Of a DNA stretch of 64,000 nucleotides, positions 38,801-47,209 are shown piece by piece. Within the stretch, counting starts at the first letter, position 1, and each line of letters begins with the position of its first letter. The stretch comes from Bacteroidota bacterium (GTDB taxonomy: Bacteria > Bacteroidota > Rhodothermia > Rhodothermales > Bin80): contig JAPOUL010000123.1 in NCBI GenBank assembly GCA_026708685.1, positions 1-64,000 on the forward strand, given 5' to 3'. The notes under the pieces are model-generated. The model was not told where the DNA came from. It searched no databases and was given only the letters and a program-made list of their open reading frames with translations. The position numbers and the translations under genes are program-made.

Positions 38801-41800
38801 TCACCGTTTTGTGTACGCTTCGTCGTGATTCAGGATGATCTGGGCAACAATGGTCAGTGCGGCAGTGTTCGCTGGATCAAGTGATCCATCAGCAATCAAA
38901 TCTCCGACAGAAAACAGCGAATCAATGTCAGCAGGTTTCGTAGCAAAGCGTTCCTGTTCGGCTGTGAACAATTCTTTCAGGAGATGGACTTCTTGATCGC
39001 TGGGGTGGCGGCCTGTTGCAAGGCGAAAGCTTTGTTGAATCTGCTGAGTAACATCTTCTGGCACCTCTCTTTGTACACGCTCGGCAAGTGCCCGTGACGC
39101 TTCCACAAATTGGGGGTCATTCATCAGTACAAGAGCCTGTAAAGGGGTATTGGTGTTCTGCCTTCGTACAAAGCATGTAGAACGGTCTGGAGAATCAAAG
39201 ACCTGCATCGTTGGAGGAGGGGAGGTCCGACGGATGAACGTATACAAACTACGACGATAGAGTGCATCCCCTTCATCCTGCTGATATCTCAACAGAAAGT
39301 GAGAAAAATTCCCTTTTTCAATCCATAAACCGGGAGGCTGGTAAGGTTTGACGCTGGGGCCACCAATCTTCTGGACTAACAGCCCACTGGCCGAGAGTGC
39401 GTTATCTCGAATCATTTCGGCAGTCATCCGATGACTTGGACCACGAGACAGAAGTGAATTGGAAGGATCAATCTCCATGAGATGTGGAGATGCTTTACTG
39501 GATTGACGATAGGCAGCACTCATGACCATGGACTTGATCAAAGCCTTGAGGTCATAACCTGATTCCATAAAGGAAACTGCCAGATAATCTAACAGTACTG
39601 GATGAGAGGGGAGTGCACCCTGATAACCAAAGTCCTCAGGCGTGGAAACGAATCCCTGTCCAAAGAGCATCATCCAGTAACGGTTCACAGTCACGCGGGC
39701 AGTGAGGGGCTGTTCAGGGCTGAAGAGCCATTGTGCTAATCCAAGACGGTTGGGCGTTGCACCCTCCATTGAGTTGCCAAGAATGGCAGGCGTTCCAGGA
39801 GCAACCTCTTCTCTGGGTTGGTCATATTCGCCACGCTCAAGAAGATGAGTGGATCGGGGTTCTTCCATTTCTTCCATGACCATGACTTCCATCACTTCTT
39901 CATTGGCTTTGAGTTGTTCAGCTCGAGACTCTCTTAGTTCACCTAACAGTCTTCTGTAAAGAGTGTCATAGTAGTTCAGATAAACGGCTAAGTGATCATC
40001 GTCAGTGGAAGAACCAGCTAGGGCTGCAATATCGGAAGCAGTGACTTGGCGGTCATAAATTCTGAGTTCATCCATATCTCCAATGAACACCCCATCACTT
40101 CCTCCAAAAGATCTGTATCTACGCCCTATACGTAATGGGCGGTTTGATATCTGATAATCTGCCCCTACCTGATGAATACTCTTATAGAGATTGTCATAGA
40201 GAACCCTTGACTGGATTCGCTGACCCTGTAGGTACAGATGGATTCCATCAGCACGACTTGAACCGTCATAGGTGAAGGCGATATGGGTCCACTGCTGAGG
40301 TTGGACTGGGCTTGTTGATTGGAGATGAATGTAATTGTGAGGGAGTGCATGTATGAGCCGAACTGATAAATGGTTCAGACTATCCAGAAATACTTCCCAT
40401 CCACGCCAATAGGTATTTTTTGTCCAGGCATTACCAACAATTCGGGCGTATTCCCCCGATGAATCTGGTCTGATCCATGCAGAAACGGAAAACGGATCCA
40501 TCCGCTCAAAATTTCCGGCATCGTCAACTTGCAGAAAGTCGTGATCACTGTCCAATCGAATGGCCTGCCCAGATCGCCCATTGACTTGGGTTAGTGTTCC
40601 ACCACCGCTAACGGCATCTTTTCCATTGGGTGCCTGATTGACCGTGGTGGTTTCCTCAACATCTTCAAATGGGAAATAACTCATCAACCCCAATGAAAGT
40701 GAATGAGCGGGTGGTTCTGCATTGAGATCCAATTGAAGATCCTTGACTTCCTGTTCACGTTGGCTGAGTGCCATCTCAAGAGTTTCAATGCGACGATTGA
40801 TCTGACCCAATAGAGAATCTTGCTCGGATGTGGGAAGCATCAGCAATGGCCCAGCATTGCCATCATCTCCGGTCAGCCCCAGTTCATTGACGTTGTTGAA
40901 AAATGCAAAGAGTTGGAAGTATTCCGCCTGTGTAATTGGATCAAATTTATGGTCGTGGCATTTTGCACACTCCATGGTAAGGCCTAAAAATGCTTGGGAT
41001 GTCGTATTGGTACGGTCTGCGACATATTCAAGGCGATATTCTTCATCAATGACACCACCCTCGGCGGTCATAGGATGATTGCGATGAAACCCCGTAGCCA
41101 GAATCTGCTCGCGAGTTGCATTGGGGAGTAAGTCACCAGCTAATTGCCATGTGACAAACTCATCATAGGGCATATTTTCATTGAATGCTCCAATCACCCA
41201 GTCACGCCATGGCCACATCGTACGAAGTCCATCAGCATGAAAACCATGGCTATCAGCGTATCGTGAAAGGTCCATCCACTCGATCGCCATGCGTTCACCA
41301 TATGCATCTGAATCAAGGAGGCGATCAACGACAGTCTCATATGCAGAGGGTGATGGATCTTCCAGAAAATCGTCAATCTCACCAAGAGTTGGAGGTAATC
41401 CAGTTAAATCAAACGTAACCCTCCGGATTAAACGCTCAGGGTCAGATGGATCGGAAGCCCCTAGACCCTCATATTCCAGTCGTGCTAGAATGAAGTGATC
41501 AATCTCATTTTGTGCCCATAACTCATCATTGACGGACGGGATCAGAGGCATTGAGGGTGGGGTAAATGCCCAGTGAGGTTTCCACTCTGCACCCTGCTGA
41601 ATCCAACGCTCAATGAGAGTAATCTCATAATCGGAGAGCGTTAAATTGGATTCAGGGGGAGGCATAATCTTGTTGGGATCATCCGAAGTAATGCGGCGAA
41701 TGATTTCACTTCGTCCCAAACGTTTGGGGACAATTGCATATCCACCAGATTCCAATTCTGCATGAAGTGCTCCTTCTTCAGTGTGAAGACTCAGGTTTGC

Positions 41801-42004
41801 TTGACGGGCATTCGCGTCGGGTCCATGACAGGCATAACATCGATCCGACAGTAGAGGCTGGACATGAAAATTGTAGTCAACAACATCTGGTAAACGAGAT
41901 CGATTCTCGGAATTTGAACTGACACTGGAGGAACATCCACCAAAAACCAGAATGATGAGCACAGAAAGGCTTATCGCGAGATGAGTGAAAGAGACTTGAT
42001 GCAT
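38801..42004 (-). CDS. PSCyt1-DUF1549-LamG-DUF1553 cytochrome-like lipoprotein
   Basis: Preferred start ATG 42004, which yields a lipoprotein signal (lipobox Cys24, LVFGGC) and about 1067 residues; the open frame extends to 42175 but that part lacks protein character. Planctomycete-type cytochrome domain with RCYACHGPDANARQANL (CxxCH at 56-60), DUF1549 (LTGLPPTLGEIDDFL, GMDLSRYADSHGF-like block, MECAKCHDHKFDPI), an inserted LamG/concanavalin domain (about 460-640 of the mature protein; SVSAWIRPDSSGEYARIVG), and DUF1553 (NRYWMMLFGQGFVSTPEDFG, TRRQNTNTPLQALVLMNDPQF-like). It works with DUF1501, probably in extracellular glycan oxidation. Confidence 0.9.
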   Translation of the reverse strand: MHQVSFTHLAISLSVLIILVFGGCSSSVSSNSENRSRLPDVVDYNFHVQPLLSDRCYACHGPDANARQANLSLHTEEGALHAELESGGYAIVPKRLGRSEIIRRITSDDPNKIMPPPESNLTLSDYEITLIERWIQQGAEWKPHWAFTPPSMPLIPSVNDELWAQNEIDHFILARLEYEGLGASDPSDPERLIRRVTFDLTGLPPTLGEIDDFLEDPSPSAYETVVDRLLDSDAYGERMAIEWMDLSRYADSHGFHADGLRTMWPWRDWVIGAFNENMPYDEFVTWQLAGDLLPNATREQILATGFHRNHPMTAEGGVIDEEYRLEYVADRTNTTSQAFLGLTMECAKCHDHKFDPITQAEYFQLFAFFNNVNELGLTGDDGNAGPLLMLPTSEQDSLLGQINRRIETLEMALSQREQEVKDLQLDLNAEPPAHSLSLGLMSYFPFEDVEETTTVNQAPNGKDAVSGGGTLTQVNGRSGQAIRLDSDHDFLQVDDAGNFERMDPFSVSAWIRPDSSGEYARIVGNAWTKNTYWRGWEVFLDSLNHLSVRLIHALPHNYIHLQSTSPVQPQQWTHIAFTYDGSSRADGIHLYLQGQRIQSRVLYDNLYKSIHQVGADYQISNRPLRIGRRYRSFGGSDGVFIGDMDELRIYDRQVTASDIAALAGSSTDDDHLAVYLNYYDTLYRRLLGELRESRAEQLKANEEVMEVMVMEEMEEPRSTHLLERGEYDQPREEVAPGTPAILGNSMEGATPNRLGLAQWLFSPEQPLTARVTVNRYWMMLFGQGFVSTPEDFGYQGALPSHPVLLDYLAVSFMESGYDLKALIKSMVMSAAYRQSSKASPHLMEIDPSNSLLSRGPSHRMTAEMIRDNALSASGLLVQKIGGPSVKPYQPPGLWIEKGNFSHFLLRYQQDEGDALYRRSLYTFIRRTSPPPTMQVFDSPDRSTCFVRRQNTNTPLQALVLMNDPQFVEASRALAERVQREVPEDVTQQIQQSFRLATGRHPSDQEVHLLKELFTAEQERFATKPADIDSLFSVGDLIADGSLDPANTAALTIVAQIILNHDEAYTKR

Positions 42005-42048
42005 CCTGTACTTGGAAAATAAGAGTACTGTTTTTTTTTCTCGGGGGA

Positions 42049-42330
42049 TTATACTCGCAAATCGGATGCCTGCAATGGTGAGTACGATCGGCGATTTGGA
42101 CAGATTTTCAACTTCATGGTGGTGGGCAGTGAACCTTGCAAGACTCTGATTGATCCGCTTTCTCTCTGTACCCATTCCAACGTTACCATACGTTTCTGTA
42201 GGCTGATTCTGGCATTCTGGCTAAATCTGGTGGATTGAATTAGATTACCTTTTCCCTCAGAATGAGCCTTGACATTACTGTGATTGCCCACTCCACCTAA
42301 GTGAATAATAGTATCTTCAAGACGATTCAT
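42049..42330 (-). CDS. small ORF coupled to the 213-residue gene
   Basis: A 93-codon frame whose ATG overlaps the preceding stop as ATGA, an arrangement typical of translational coupling. The product is basic with no recognised motif. It fills most of the space before the cytochrome gene and could equally be noncoding leader sequence. Confidence 0.25.
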   Translation of the reverse strand: MNRLEDTIIHLGGVGNHSNVKAHSEGKGNLIQSTRFSQNARISLQKRMVTLEWVQRESGSIRVLQGSLPTTMKLKICPNRRSYSPLQASDLRV

Positions 42331-42968
42331 TTGGCTGTCTCTTGATGGTTGAGATCGCAGAGCCTCTCTTCAAGGGCATGTATAAAATCATATAGTCCCG
42401 ATTCTATCGATTCAATGCATTCTGCATCAATATTCTTCTCAGTCCGACTCATATTGTAGAACCCAGATGCAATCCAGTCGGCATCCCGCTCTTTTTTCTC
42501 AAGGTGTCTGGTATAGATTTCCAGTCCGGCATCAAGATACACATCTGTGCGCAGGGCTGATGGAAGATCTTTGAGCCGATCCACTGGTTTCCCGCTTGCG
42601 AGGAATTCAAATGCTTCCTGACATTCCTGTGTGGATCGTTTTCTGCTTCGCCAATGAGTGACCCCCGTATCTTTGTGTCGTTCATAATAGTCCTTGAGTG
42701 GATGGATCACCTCGTGGATCCACCTCGTGAATATTTCACGAAAAGGTTGATCAATGTCGCTCAATCCGATCTCTTCACATTGCCACTGATGAGTGGCATT
42801 ATCCTGAGCCGCAAACATATCTCGCACAAGTTCAATCCGCTCGCACACCCACGCCTGAGCCGCTTTGGGAACATCATCTATAGCGTTATCAAACTTTGCC
42901 CCATCTTTCGCCCATTGCAAGGCCTGTTCCAAATCCTCCGCGGAGAAATCTGTAAGTGGTTTCACCAT
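42327..42968 (-). CDS. acidic helical protein of unknown function
   Basis: A 213-residue, charged, mostly helical cytoplasmic product (FSAEDLEQALQWAKDGAKF, FTRWIHEVIHPLKDYYERH, DVYLDAGLEIYTRHLEKK). I do not recognise the family. It lies downstream of AAA+ copy 2 on the same strand; the gap is 279 nt from that gene's stop, or about 145 nt from the end of its in-frame tail. It could be a functional partner of the ATPase or an independent gene. Confidence 0.5.
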   Translation of the reverse strand: MVKPLTDFSAEDLEQALQWAKDGAKFDNAIDDVPKAAQAWVCERIELVRDMFAAQDNATHQWQCEEIGLSDIDQPFREIFTRWIHEVIHPLKDYYERHKDTGVTHWRSRKRSTQECQEAFEFLASGKPVDRLKDLPSALRTDVYLDAGLEIYTRHLEKKERDADWIASGFYNMSRTEKNIDAECIESIESGLYDFIHALEERLCDLNHQETAK

Positions 42969-43247
42969 GATGCCGTTGGTTGGCGAATATTGAAGGTTAC
43001 GAATAATTCATATACAATGACCCACTTTCTAAGTTTCAATAATTGGTCTTATGGGAATTTAGAAAACCATAGGGCATGGTACAGTTTTCAGGTGCCATTT
43101 TCCTGTAATTGGTTAGCATTCGACTGAGAGCCCACATCTATCTTTATGCTTGTCCTCGCCTTTGTCTTTCTTCACACTGGGTTGATCATCCTTTTTAGGA
43201 GGAGGTAGCAATGACTGCTTTGGTTTGGGAGGCAATTCTTTGGGCTT

Positions 43248-44372
43248 TTAGTCACGCCCTTTATCTTTGCCTTTCGCATATTCATCCACCAGCCACGAGT
43301 GGAAGGAGGGAATGGGAATACCGTAGTCCCCGTCTTCTCGCTCATCAATAATTCCTCGCTCTAGTGCTTTATTGAAGAGAGCTTCGGCCACTTCTGGGGG
43401 GTACTCACTCTCAAGTACCGACATGATGTCCTCAAACTCTATGGTTTCCCCTAATGGAACATTAGCGAAAAATTTTGCCAGTATCTGCCGTTTCTTTTTA
43501 TCAATGCCCTTCACACGTATTTTGTAATACTCTATCTGCTCAGCACGACCTTGTTGAAGTACCATATGGAGTCCTTCATCATTCGGTGTCTGGTGTGATG
43601 CAAGATACTTCGCCGCGGGGTCTGCATAGGATATGATGTGTTGAGGCCAACCATGCGTGCGTTCCGCGATGGTTTCAATCCATTGAAGTGGGGGGTTACT
43701 GACACCCCCCTTATGAAAGAGAAAGTCTCGGATGACAGCACAGGTAGATTCATGGCTCAAACATCCAAGGTGCACCCTACACTTACGCATAAACCGGGAA
43801 ATTCCCAGCGAGCCATAAGCGGCCTCAGTCGTGCCCAAACCTGCCGTAAGTAGCAAGACAGGCCTTTTCAATTTTCCATTGTGAATCACATCTAAGGTGT
43901 CCGATGCCGCGATATGGCTCTCTGAGCCATCCGAGATATTATTCAATCTTTGTGCTTCGTCAAGCACTAAAATCAGCCCATACTCAGGTGCCACACGCTT
44001 GAGTATTCTTTTGGGAGTCGCATGTCCTGCTACATGTCCAACCACCTGACCCTCAATAAACGTAATCCCGGCCTTTAATGCAATCTCACTATTGATCAAG
44101 TAAGCCTCCCCTAATGACTGTGCCATTGAGGCGGGATTGTATAAATCTTCTATTGCGATATCCGCAACCTCCCAACCGTTTGACTTTGCCTGAGTAGATA
44201 GCACATCAAGCAACGCCGTCTTTCCAGCACCAGGAGCTCCTTGGATCATAAAGGTGGTACCATCCTTGTCATCCCGAAAGAGTTCAAGTGCACCGTTGAA
44301 GGTATCAATGATCTCTTTCCGCCCATGAAAATATTCGGCGGGTCCACGATCTTTAAGAAAAACTGAGCTCAT
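43248..44372 (-). CDS. solo AAA+ ATPase, copy 2
   Basis: A 374-residue protein. Opening DRGPAEYFHGRKEIIDTFNGALE, Walker A QGAPGAGKTALL (about 44-55), DLYNPASMAQSLGEAYLI, Walker B YGLILVLDEAQRL (131-143), a sensor-1-like region LLLTAGLGTTEAAYGSLGISRF, sensor-2-like THGWPQHIISYA and a C-terminal winged-helix-like end with YGIPIPSFHSWLVDEYA. It resembles ORC1/Cdc6 or TnsC/TniB-type ATPases; no partner is certain. Paralogues sit at 13247 and 52895. Past its TAA stop the frame stays open for 44 Lys/Pro-rich codons. Three 23-bp repeats lie upstream. Confidence 0.8.
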   Translation of the reverse strand: MSSVFLKDRGPAEYFHGRKEIIDTFNGALELFRDDKDGTTFMIQGAPGAGKTALLDVLSTQAKSNGWEVADIAIEDLYNPASMAQSLGEAYLINSEIALKAGITFIEGQVVGHVAGHATPKRILKRVAPEYGLILVLDEAQRLNNISDGSESHIAASDTLDVIHNGKLKRPVLLLTAGLGTTEAAYGSLGISRFMRKCRVHLGCLSHESTCAVIRDFLFHKGGVSNPPLQWIETIAERTHGWPQHIISYADPAAKYLASHQTPNDEGLHMVLQQGRAEQIEYYKIRVKGIDKKKRQILAKFFANVPLGETIEFEDIMSVLESEYPPEVAEALFNKALERGIIDEREDGDYGIPIPSFHSWLVDEYAKGKDKGRD

Positions 44373-44465
44373 GAAACTGTAAGTTGGATGGTCAGAGATG
44401 ACCTAATCAACTCTGTGATGCCACATTGGTTCACAATCAAGGTGTCCAATGTTTCGTATCTCATA

Positions 44466-44529
44466 TGGTAGATTTGCAATTCTTGTAGTGGTAGATTGGC
44501 AGAATAGAATCTGGTAGATTGGCAATTCT
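44466..44529 (+). repeat. three phased 23-bp direct repeats (iteron-like)
   Basis: TGGTAGATTTGCAATTCT (44466), TGGTAGATTGGCAGAAT (44489) and TGGTAGATTGGCAATTCT (44512) start exactly 23 bp apart, about two helical turns. They lie 94-157 nt upstream of AAA+ copy 2. Such phasing is expected of a multi-site operator or an iteron bound by a cooperative protein. There are no unique spacers, so it is not CRISPR. Confidence 0.7.
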
Positions 44530-45185
44530 CATATCATTCATGATTCCGTAGGGTTTGTTGATGAGTCATACATGGATATTTCTGAACATACGACCGTGCT
44601 CCCCAAACCCTGATGCTACGCATGCACGCAGAGAGCCAAAAGATGATAAAACCGTATCCATAATCCATGAACGCTAAAGTCGCTGAGAACGCCACCTATG
44701 AACGGTTATTTCGAGGTGAATTGATCATTTTGCACCCAATACTCCAAGTATCTTCATCTTACGCACTAGAACGAATAGGTCCCTGAGCAACCGAATAAAG
44801 TTCTTTACATGATCCTTTTCTGACGAATCTGGCGTTCATTTTTACCACCGTGATCCATACCTACACTTCCTCACGATATCGGAGTGGATTCTAGGACCGT
44901 TCGTTCAGACTCATTGAGAATTGTTTTGAGTTTCTCTCGCTCCGACCATCAAAAACTTCCATGTCGGTTCATGGCTCTGTCCTACCGAATCTAATTATCT
45001 ATGATACCTATCAACATAGTTTTTTAGCGATGACTCCCTGTCTGGGAGTCAAACTGGACTGTCTCGCAAGGCTCGCACCGATAGGGCATCCGTACGATTG
45101 AATCCAACAAAACTCTCGTTTGAAACTTTTCTTTTCAAATGAGGGTTTGCAAACGCCTCTTAATTGAGAGATTTCATTCGGTAGA
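44530..45185. other. intergenic with mobile-element debris
   Basis: No intact gene in about 650 bp. It contains a perfect 7-bp stem-loop (GACTCCC-TGTCT-GGGAGTC, 45032-45050) and a solo IS-like end at 45141. A 100-codon minus frame (45011-45313) overlaps the end of the sialidase gene and has no recognised content. Confidence 0.4.
45141..45153 (+). repeat. solo IS end-like sequence GAGGGTTTGCAAA
   Basis: It matches the 33203 copy (GAGGCCTTTGCAAAA) including the preceding TTCAAAT. Probably a relic terminal repeat. Confidence 0.35.
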
Positions 45186-46280
45186 CTACTCAAGTTCTTC
45201 CAAAGAAATTCGTTTGAATGCAATCCCATAATAACTATGCTGATGATCTGGTCCTGCCTCGTATAAGAGTCCAATCCTATCGTCTGGCAGTCGGACGATA
45301 TCAGAATAGGCACTCATCCCTTCGTAGATGACAATGGATGCCGGCCAACTGATGCCATCATCATAACTCGCACGGAGCGTCATGCGTTCGCGCCTTTCTT
45401 GACTGGCAGGGTTTGAGAAGAGTAAAATATTCTGCCCTTCCTCTGGAAACGAATAGCGCTGAAGGCTGGCCTGGCATATCGGCTCAATCAGTGTGGAATC
45501 GGCCCTTAAATCACCCCAGGTAAGTCCACCATCTTCACTATGAGAAATTTTCCTGTATCGTTGATCGGGGGTGTAGTTGCGCATGTTCAGCAAGAGCCGA
45601 CCATCGGTTAACTCAGCGACTTCGGATTCATTCACCTGATGCTGGGGAGTTCGTCCTCCGAGGTTCCAAGTTTCGCCATGATCATCAGAATAGATCACAT
45701 GAGAGTAGTAATGCTTCGTACTGGACTCAATATGATCGCATGCGACCATTAATCGTCCAGCATGGATGCCTCGAGTGAGCTGCGTTCCCGATCCTGGCCC
45801 AGTTGCATACCAAGTCCAATTCTCTTTCTTAACGCTGGATGTAATTTCTTTGGGTTGACTCCATGAGTGTCCATGATCCATAGATGAGAGTACAAAAACT
45901 CGGCGGGTATCCATGGAGGTCTGATCAATGATATCCTGCTCACGGTCAGTAGCAAGATTATGAGTTGCCAGTAGGAAAATTGCCCCCGTTTCACGATCGA
46001 CGACTGGAGCAGGATTACCAACGGTATGCCCTTCTTTGTGCCAAAGAACTTGTAGGGGGCTCCATGTCCGTCCATGATCAGTAGAGCGCTTGAAGACAAG
46101 ATCAATCTCGCCAGCATCTGAACAACTGTTGGTACGACCCTCTGCAAATGCCAGTACATCACCGTTTGGAGCTACAATAGTGGCAGGGATTCGAAAGCAC
46201 TGATAGCCTTCATCTCCACTAACGAAGATATAGTCGGGAGAAGTCAAAATCAGTGCAACGAGAAAAATATGAAGCATCAT
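45186..46280 (-). CDS. exo-alpha-sialidase / BNR-repeat hydrolase
   Basis: Preferred start ATG 46280 (or 46277), giving an export signal MMLHIFLVALILTS and about 364 residues; the frame extends to 46427 without protein character. YQCFRIPATIVAPNG is the sialidase FRIP motif, and Asp-boxes recur: STDHGRTWSP, SMDHGHSWSQ, SDDHGETWNL, SEDGGLTWGD and SYDDGISWPA. RTNSCSDAGEIDLVFKRS matches the active-site region. It would release sialic acids or related sugars from host glycans. It stands alone. Confidence 0.88.
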   Translation of the reverse strand: MMLHIFLVALILTSPDYIFVSGDEGYQCFRIPATIVAPNGDVLAFAEGRTNSCSDAGEIDLVFKRSTDHGRTWSPLQVLWHKEGHTVGNPAPVVDRETGAIFLLATHNLATDREQDIIDQTSMDTRRVFVLSSMDHGHSWSQPKEITSSVKKENWTWYATGPGSGTQLTRGIHAGRLMVACDHIESSTKHYYSHVIYSDDHGETWNLGGRTPQHQVNESEVAELTDGRLLLNMRNYTPDQRYRKISHSEDGGLTWGDLRADSTLIEPICQASLQRYSFPEEGQNILLFSNPASQERRERMTLRASYDDGISWPASIVIYEGMSAYSDIVRLPDDRIGLLYEAGPDHQHSYYGIAFKRISLEELE

Positions 46281-46534
46281 GATGAAGAACCACCAAAGAA
46301 TTGAATCCAATGAACAACGGTAAAGATAGGCATTTTGGACAAGAACTCTGGACAAACATTCAATAAAGTGTAGACGGATATCATATTTTTGGGAGTAAGG
46401 CTTGATCTTACAAGGAAAACAGATCAAATGTCGTAGATTTATACTACAATCGCAAAGTTCAATCTTAGTGTTGTGATTGACCCATTTTCGACGGTAATCA
46501 TCGGCTGTACTTTTTCAGTTATCATCCTTGACCT

Positions 46535-47209
46535 ATGCGTAGAATTTTATTGATCCTGTGTGGCTCACTGTTGTCCATTCATTTCGTTTACGGACAGACC
46601 CGTATCATTTTTCTTGGTGATTCCATCACGGAATCGGGTGTACATCCAGACGGATATGTGAATTTAGTTGCAGATTCGCTGATGATTCTTGATGACAGTC
46701 TCACTGTCATGGGAGCGGGCATCAGTGGCAATAAGGTGCCAGATTTGTTAGCTCGTTTGGACGAAGATGTGTTGGCATATCAGCCTACCCATGTAGTCAT
46801 TTATATTGGAATTAACGATGTATGGCATCATTACGAATTTGATCATGTGACTGGAACGGATCCAGGTACGTTTGAAGAAGGACTGATTGAATTAATTGAT
46901 CACATTGAAGAAAGTAGTGCCACTGTACTGTTATGCACACCAAGCGTAATTGGTGAGGATGTTGACAGCAAGGAAGATGTGAATGTACGTCTACAGGAAT
47001 ATGCCCAAATCACTCGTAAGGTTGCAGACAACAAGAACGTTCATCTGTGTGATCTCAGGGAGTCACTTGAAGCATATCTCCTGAAACACAATACCAACCG
47101 TGACGCAGAAGGGATTTTAACCACTGATGGCGTTCATCTCAATGAGGAGGGAAATCGTTTTGTTGCCCATTTCATGATTCAGCAATTAAGATTCGTATTG
47201 GGACTTTAG
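46535..47209 (+). CDS. secreted SGNH/GDSL hydrolase
   Basis: A 224-residue exported esterase-type protein with a signal peptide ending VYG-Q. Block I IIFLGDSITESG (nucleophile Ser30), block II Gly in GAGISGNKV, block III YIGINDVWH, and block V TDGVHLNEEGNRF (Asp-His). Such enzymes deacetylate sugars or cleave other esters. It is convergent with the LarA-like gene, overlapping by 4 nt. It may help strip substituents from glycans alongside the nearby sialidase. Confidence 0.9.
   Translation: MRRILLILCGSLLSIHFVYGQTRIIFLGDSITESGVHPDGYVNLVADSLMILDDSLTVMGAGISGNKVPDLLARLDEDVLAYQPTHVVIYIGINDVWHHYEFDHVTGTDPGTFEEGLIELIDHIEESSATVLLCTPSVIGEDVDSKEDVNVRLQEYAQITRKVADNKNVHLCDLRESLEAYLLKHNTNRDAEGILTTDGVHLNEEGNRFVAHFMIQQLRFVLGL

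Noticed and set aside
42005-42175. 57-residue N-terminal extension of the DUF1553 protein
   Set aside because: A lipoprotein signal begins at ATG 42004; the extension lacks similarity and would block export.
44466-44534. CRISPR-like array
   Set aside because: Repeats are contiguous 23-bp units without 25-40-bp unique spacers and no cas genes are present.
46281-46427. 49-residue N-terminal extension of the sialidase
   Set aside because: The export signal starts at 46280/46277 and the upstream codons look noncoding.
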